A stretch of DNA of 64,000 bases from Cryptomeria japonica. Lineage: Eukaryota > Streptophyta > Pinopsida > Cupressales > Cupressaceae. The notes under the pieces are model-generated. The model worked only from the letters and a program-made list of their open reading frames with translations, was not told the DNA's origin and ran no database searches. The stretch lies in the NCBI RefSeq assembly GCF_030272615.1, contig NC_081408.1, positions 609,961,673-610,025,672 on the forward strand. The letters are read 5' to 3'. The translations under genes and the position numbers were made by a program. Shown here one piece after another: positions 57,790-64,000 of the stretch (positions are counted from its first letter, which is position 1; each line of letters begins with the position of its first letter).

Positions 57790-58870
57790 TGCATATTTTT
57801 CATTTGCAAGCTTAATTTTTCTACAAACTTAGTGGTTAATTCATTCAAAACCCTAGTTTTTAAAATTGAAATTGAACTTGTGTTTTGTAAAATTGCTTGT
57901 TATTGTCTTAGATTTGAAAATTTCTTTGTTTGTCAAATTCAATTTCGTCATTGCCTTGTTCAATTTGCAAATCAAATTCACAAAATTAAGAGGTTAATTA
58001 TCAAAACCCTAATTTTTAAAATCATCTTGAAATTGTGCAAAATTTGAATTTCCATTTAATTTTCAGATTTGTGATTGTTTTAAAACTTATCTTTTGTCCT
58101 ACAATTCAAATTTTCAATTTCACTCCTTTTTCAAAATTCAAAATTTCAAAAATTAAGTGGTTAGGCCATAAAACCCTAATTTTCAAATTTAATTGGATTT
58201 TGTGCAAATTTCAATCAATTTCATTCAAATTCAGATTTCTAAACATTTTCCAAGTTGTCCCTATCCTTAGGTTTGACCCTTTTCAAATTTGCAGTCCACG
58301 TCTCTTTTTTCTTCAAAACCCTAATAGGGTCCTATTCTCACATTTGAACCTTAATTTTGCCTATCTCGAAATCGTAAAATTCGCCAATTTTTTCAGGTTA
58401 GCTTTAAAATCATCGTAATATTCATCCCTGAAAATTTCAAAAAAAATTGGTCAAACCATGTGCATTCCTGCCACGGTCCTCGGTTTTTTCCCAAAATTTC
58501 GGGAGACTGTTATGACTGTATTTAATAACCTAAATCCAGAAGATTGACTGCTTTTGTCGATTTTTCATCCCTCTAAAATTAAAAAAAAATACCTTCAAAT
58601 TTCAACATTTCAAATTTCAAGAATTTTTTTAAAATTAAGTGGTTTATTATAATCTGCCCTTATTATTAAAATTCTGACTTTATCAATTTTAAAATTAAGT
58701 GGTATCCCCTTGGCCCTAATTTTAAAATTCCAATTTCCTTTGATTTATTATTTTGGAAATTGTGTCATTATCTTCCTCCAACAAAGTTCAAATTGTTTAA
58801 TCATTATTTTCTTAAATTTTGCGTTATTCAATTTCATCAGCTTTGTTCAAAATTCAAAATTTCAATTTTT
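57790..58870 (+). other. AT-rich leader with AAACCCTA(A/G)TTTT repeats
   Basis: Long U5/leader-like stretch with recurring AAACCCTAGTTTT or AAACCCTAATTTT (57849, 58002, 58171, 58316) and repeated TTAAAATTAAGTGGT (about 58630, 58690). Open frames here come from low stop density in T-rich sequence. No gene is seen. Confidence 0.45.
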
Positions 58871-59078
58871 CCTCTAGTGCATGAGTTTTACCACTATTAG
58901 TCCTACCTACACTATCCTCGTTAGACGAAGCATTAGAAATAAGGCCTCCCAAGGTTTAATTACCAAGGACATGGAGCCTAATTTGGGTGACTTCTTTAAT
59001 GAGGATAATGCTAATTCTTCCCGTCCTAATCATGTCCCTATCTATCTCGTTGATTAATCCCATGATGAAGAAGAAGAT

Positions 59079-61900
59079 TTGACTAGAGTTTCCATAGATC
59101 AACTTTCAAAATTGGACAATCAATTTGATAACTTTGAACAACGGATGTCCCAAGAGTACCCTAAGAGTGAATCTATTCCATTAATTGAAGACCTTAAACA
59201 CATTATTCAAAGTGATAAGAATGAAATTGATATATTGTGTGGCATTGCTCATATTGTTGATTCGAATGTCATGCCTATCACGAGTTGTGCTGAGAACTTA
59301 GGTTATTCACAACCTTCAAATCAAATTAATTTTTCCATTCCTTTGACCATTTCAATGGCTAGGATTCCTACTTTCACTTCAAACATCATGGCTAAATCAA
59401 CTCAAAATATGATTCCTCAACCATTGGTCATGGGGGCAATCCCTCTTCTTCATTTAATCCTCCATATTTACCTATAACTTCCATAAGTATTCCTATTATC
59501 CCTCAACCAATCCATGTGACACAAGGGAGAAATTCATTCAACAATTTTGTTCCTCCTTTAAGTGTCTCATTTCCTACTCAATCATCACCTATGCCTACTT
59601 ATCATAATGTCCCACAACCTTATTCTCAATCCATGTCCTACTTCACTAACATCACACCACCTTCTCAATCAACCATGTCTAACATCAATTCTTCTACCGA
59701 AGCAACCATTAACAATCTTGCTCACACCGTGTCTTCCTTACAACAACAAATTGCTTCTATGAGTCAATCCAAGTTTAGCATGCCTACATTTGATGTTTTG
59801 ATCCCACTTTCTCTTGATATTGTTAAAGTCGTGCAATCTAAGCATGTTGAGGTCCCTCAATTATAACTTTATAATGGAAAAGGTGATCCTCTCACACATG
59901 TCAAAACATTTCAAACCTTGTGTATTGATTTTGCTTATGATCAAAGATTGCTTGCGAAACTGTTTACAAGAACATTAAGAGATAAGGCTTTACAATGGTA
60001 TTTCTCTTTGCCTTCTTATTCCATCACTTCTTTTCAACAACTAGCAAATTATTTCATCCATCAATTTCAAAATAACATTATTCCTAAAACCACTTTGACT
60101 AATTTAATGCATTGTAAACAAGGTGTTAAAGAAAAAGTGATTGATTTCATTGGTAGATATAAGCATTTGTGTGCTCAAATTTCTTTTCATGTACCTAACA
60201 ATGATATTGAATGAATTTTCATTTCTAATTTACAAAAAGATATCAAGGAAAAGCTTCTTTTGTCTAAATTTACTTCCTTTCCGCAGTTGTTTGCAACACT
60301 CCACAATTATCAACTGGTTGTGAGTCAAATAGAGCAATCTACTCCTATGGCTCCGAGTGATAAGGGGGAGAGTGTTCAACAACCATTCGCAAAGTTCAAA
60401 CCAACAAAAAGCTTCATCAAGTTCAATGATACAATCAACAACAACAATTTGAATGCTACAACAGGTGTGCCTTCTATTTCTAAATTTTTCAAAAGAGAAA
60501 GACAGTTTACTCTTTTGAATGATTATTTACATAATATTATGTCTCGGTTGTTGCAAAGAAATGTTATCAAACTTCCTCCTAGAAAACAAGTTGATCCTTC
60601 TAAGCTTGCATCCCCTTATTTTGATAACAATTCATTTTGTCAATTTCATCGTCAGCCTGGTCATAATACTGAGAAATATTTCGCATTGAAAAGTAAGATT
60701 CAAGATTTGATTGATAACAATACTATATCTGTGTTAGGTGTGAATGATAAGGGAAATAAATCAGTAGCTCCTCCTAATCAAAATATTACAATTTTTACTG
60801 GTCCTTTACCTTCTCATACCTCTAATGTGATTGAGATTGTGTATACTTCTTTCTCCTATGAGGAATTCACTTCTATGGCTTCGAACTTGGTAAATATGGT
60901 AGAAAAATAAGATACGCCTAAGGATTCTTGTATTACATTTGACCCTAGCGAGACCATTAGAGCACCCGATGACCCTTTATAAATAGTTGTGAAGTTTAAG
61001 GATATACCTTGTCGTGGCGCTCTTGTTGATCCCTCTTGCGTGGTTAACATCATCACTGAGGAGTATCTTTTCACTTTATGATTGCATAAACCAATATATG
61101 ATGCCTCTAATATAATTGTGAAGTTATTTGACGGCTTCTCTTGTCCTACCATTGGCTCTATCACCCTTCCTGTTGAAGTTCATACTAAATCCATGGATAT
61201 TGACTTTGTTATCATACCCTCTTCCGAGCAATTCCGTGTGAAGTTGGGGTATCCTTGGCTATCTTCCATGAAGGCTATTGCTTCTCCAATCCATAAGTAT
61301 TTGAAATTTCCTCACAATGGAGAAATCATAACTATTAACCATAGCTTATTTTGTCCATCTGAAAGAAGCCCTAGTGCTCCTATTGATTTCTTTTGGCCTA
61401 ATAAATTTCAATCTCTTCCATCAAGGAGTGATTCTCTTTTTCAATCTTATAAAAAATGGAAGAAAGATATGATCCTATCCTTAATTCAACCTAGATCCCC
61501 AACAATTGACATTCATATCATACTTGAAGATGAAGTTCTTCCCCTGACGGATAGAACTAATCTCCCTCCTAAGGAAGATCTTCACCCTATTCTTATAGAT
61601 GTGACTATGTCTTATCCTAAGAAGAAAAACAATATTCCTCCTAAGGTTAGACCTGTACCTCCTCCTCATGATGGACCTGGTCTTCTTCCTACACCTAACA
61701 TTCCTCCTTTATATGGCGTAGTTCCACCTCCTTCTTCTTATATAGAGAAGAGGTCTTCTTATCCTCTTGTTCAACCTAAAAGACCTCAACCTAAACCTTC
61801 AACTATGAAAGAGGAAAACGTTCCTACTTTTTCAAATGTTCCTCCTCCTTCTCAGCCTTCCACTCAGACTCGATGGAATCGTTGTGTGAGAGAACGGTGA
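59079..61900 (+). pseudogene. Ty3/gypsy gag-protease polyprotein, lightly decayed
   Basis: N-terminal part (59079 to about 59440) begins MTRVSIDQLSKLDNQF. A frameshift in the G run near 59435 moves the frame, which then runs to 61900 with five stops (TAA near 59864, TGA near 60212, TAA near 60908, TAA near 60979, TGA near 61079). The gag core is LYNGKGDPLTHVKTFQTLC, ALQWYFSLP and FQQLANYFIHQF. A CX..H-type knuckle remnant (FCQFHRQPGHNTEKYFALK) lies near 60650. The protease-like motif reads ALVDPSCVVNII, with Ser where Gly is usual after D-x. A proline-rich tail (61640-61880) follows where RT should start. Confidence 0.82.
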
Positions 61901-62372
61901 TGAAGACGTCATTTTTGAGCTTGTGAAGTTGTCCCTCAAACCATTCCATCTCCCAATACTCCAACAGTTGACATGATTCCCTTTTCTCCTAAGCAAGATG
62001 TTCAACCTACATCTCCAAATCATAAGTTGCACAAAATATGTGATGGTTTTACACCTATCCGTGTTCGTGCTCCTCTTTCATTTTGATGAAGAAATGAGTG
62101 AAAATGTTATTCGTGATGGCAATACAACTCCTAATGCTTTTGATAGTGATTATGAATATGTTGATGTGGACAAGCATTTATCAACTAAATTTTCAAAAAC
62201 CATAATCCTAGCTCCTAGAATTGAACAAAGCTACTTACCACACGAGCATAGTCCTTGTTTAGATCTTGTGATATCTCCATCTGTTGTGCTCAATGTCGCT
62301 CCTCTGGAATGTTTCTCTCCTTCTCGAAATAGTGATCAGCAAGATCGGGAGGCGAATGTTGTGCTAGATTAG
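61901..62372 (+). pseudogene. Acidic C-terminal segment, unrecognised
   Basis: An open stretch in another frame (61998-62372) contains DEEMSENVIRDGNTTPNAFD and a DYEYVDVDKHLS acidic run. It may be the linker that sits between protease and RT in Tat-like elements, kept after loss of pol. No domain is recognised. Confidence 0.35.
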
Positions 62373-63110
62373 CAATATTAGCATTGTAGATCTTCTCTCT
62401 CTCTCTTTCTTCCTCTTTTGTGACCATTCTTCTATGTGTATCCCTGTTCTTCTATTATTCCCTTAATGTCTATTTGGGGATGATGCAAAGCATTGAGATC
62501 TCTTTTGGTCTCTTTCATGTTGACTCGAAAGACATCAGCTCATCCCTTTCTTCCAAGGTAGTGTCCTTTGGGGAATGATGATTATTATATGCCCATATAC
62601 ATATATGATATACATGAGTTATCATACAGCATACTGACCCTGAGGAAAGCAAAACTACCTCGTGCTTCATGTTTTGTGTTCATTATACTTGGGTTTATTC
62701 CTCACTTAGGGGCTAAATCCTTGTGATAATGTGATCCCTCTCTTCTCTCTCTCTCTCTTGGGTGTATCCTACCTTAAAGAAATCACTCTCGATAAGGCGT
62801 GCGTGATTGCTTTAACATGGGGGCATACACTTTGCTCATATTTTTCCTTTTCGATACTTAGAATTATTTAGTGAACTTGGCTTTGCTTCATAATTTTGGT
62901 ATCTTTTTCGTGACTCATAGTGAGGGGAACCTTGCTAATTGTAGTCACAGTTTTCCATTCTTGATCTTCCCTTTTACTTTGTCAATTGATGTCATAGATC
63001 CTAAGTCCACTGGGGGCTTGGTGCATCTTTCCTCCTTGACATGGTAGAAGTCTTTCAATCGTGTTTCCTTGTACTTTATCAGTATTATTGGCGTACACTT
63101 ATACTCCCGC
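62373..63110 (+). other. Non-coding tail before 3' LTR
   Basis: C/T-rich: (TC)n tracts at about 62393-62410 and 62737-62757. No coding signal. Confidence 0.5.
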
Positions 63111-63126
63111 TAAAGTGGGGGCTAAA
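63111..63126 (+). other. Polypurine tract
   Basis: TAAAGTGGGGGCTAAA directly before TGTAGTGTCATGAAATTGCG, the LTR start at 63127. Confidence 0.8.
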
Positions 63127-63341
63127 TGTAGTGTCATGAAATTGCGACCCTCGCAATTGTCGACCAAATTAGGGCCCTCACGCAAGTAATTCAATCAATT
63201 CAAATCTCAATATCAGAAGAGGGGATTAACTTACCATTCTTATATCACTCAGAATTCAATCTCCTTTTCTAGAGGTTGAATCTAGTGTATTTTCCCCCCT
63301 CTTCCAATGTAATGTGGAAAATGTGTTTGAAGGGAAATCCC
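63127..63341 (+). repeat. 3' LTR, right part missing
   Basis: Starts TGTAGTGTCATGAAATTG; matches the 5' fragment from 63203 to 63340, then diverges into unrelated sequence at CCCAACACAAATGG. Confidence 0.75.
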
Positions 63342-63804
<463 letters not shown>

Positions 63805-64000
63805 TTTTAGTGTATAGGTTTTTATTTCGTAGTAGGTTATTATGGTTTTTTATTCTTATCTTTTTCCTACACATATAATTAAGCTTTGTTAGGATTAATA
63901 ATGTGAGTATTAGTGTGAGTGGGTGCAAGGTGTCAACATCTTTCATAAGAGCTACAATTTCCATTTTTAGGCTATTGTGGTGGACTCTTCAATTTGGTTG

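Larger units (their letters stand above)
57528..63341 (+). mobile_element. Ty3/gypsy derivative with gag-protease only
   Basis: A shared ~135 bp stretch (57528-57665 and 63203-63340: GAAGAGGGGATTAACTTACC to GTTTGAAGGGAAATC) marks direct LTR fragments at both ends. Between are an AT-rich leader, a gag plus protease-like frame, and a long non-coding tail ending in a polypurine tract (63111-63126). No RT, RNase H or integrase is present. At 5.8 kb this looks like a non-autonomous derivative of a Tat-like element. The 5' LTR lacks its left end and the 3' LTR lacks its right end. Confidence 0.75.

Noticed and set aside
57790-58330. AAACCCTAA words as an interstitial telomere
   Set aside because: They are dispersed single copies within AT-rich leader sequence, not tandem heptamers.

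Overview
This is plant nuclear DNA, most likely from a gymnosperm and probably a conifer. The support is a spliced plant-type aminoacylase gene with a ~12 kb intron, AT-rich sequence, and dense, old, decayed retrotransposons (Tat-type and chromovirus Ty3/gypsy, plant LINE) in which pol reading frames carry scattered stops. The species assignment is inference; nothing in the window proves it. There are no bacterial, organellar, rRNA, tRNA or CRISPR features.

Layout. 1-3900: 3' part of a Tat-type Ty3/gypsy element (integrase, A-rich tail, minisatellite, polypurine tract, LTR). 3931-4640: a 36+21 bp higher-order repeat array and blocks that recur, inverted, further right. 4648-10401: a pogo/Tigger-like DNA transposon bounded by ~280 bp inverted repeats. 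It holds a minus-strand transposase in one frame with five stops and a nested, complete 373 bp miniature LTR retrotransposon (TRIM/SMART type) with a perfect 5 bp target duplication.

11235-32599: the one host gene seen, a plus-strand aminoacylase-1/M20 peptidase. Exons 1 and 2 are at 11467-12321 and 14942-15079. After an ~11.9 kb intron come the last two exons, and this 3' end lies inside a ~3.37 kb tandem duplication (25866-29236 and 29237-32599). There are therefore two complete, in-frame sets of terminal exons (27021-27478 and 30356-30811). Either set can complete a ~448-residue enzyme; the proximal set has Cys where the distal set has a family-conserved Arg.

35391-43439: a chromovirus with ~2.1 kb LTRs, tRNA-iMet primer site, decayed gag-pol, an internal deletion removing RNase H, and a C-terminal chromodomain. 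44600-47170: a decayed ORF I do not recognise, ending in a polypurine tract and LTR-like sequence. 47800-49526: a decayed minus-strand Ty3/gypsy gag containing a 405 bp duplication whose copies look identical. 49990-50752: an LTR-like segment on the minus strand. 51140-57500: an L1-type plant LINE with both ORFs decayed. 57528-63341: a Ty3/gypsy derivative with gag and a protease-like domain but no RT or integrase. 63649-63800: a long GA microsatellite.

The mobile-element remnants are independent insertions, not a pathway. A shared feature is that many in-frame stops sit where glutamine is expected and read TAG, and the TRIM LTR differences are all transitions, which fits decay by cytosine methylation. 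I did not find a convincing new multi-gene system. The best leads are the duplicated terminal exons of the aminoacylase gene, the oddly arranged repeat blocks around the pogo-like transposase, and the intact TRIM.
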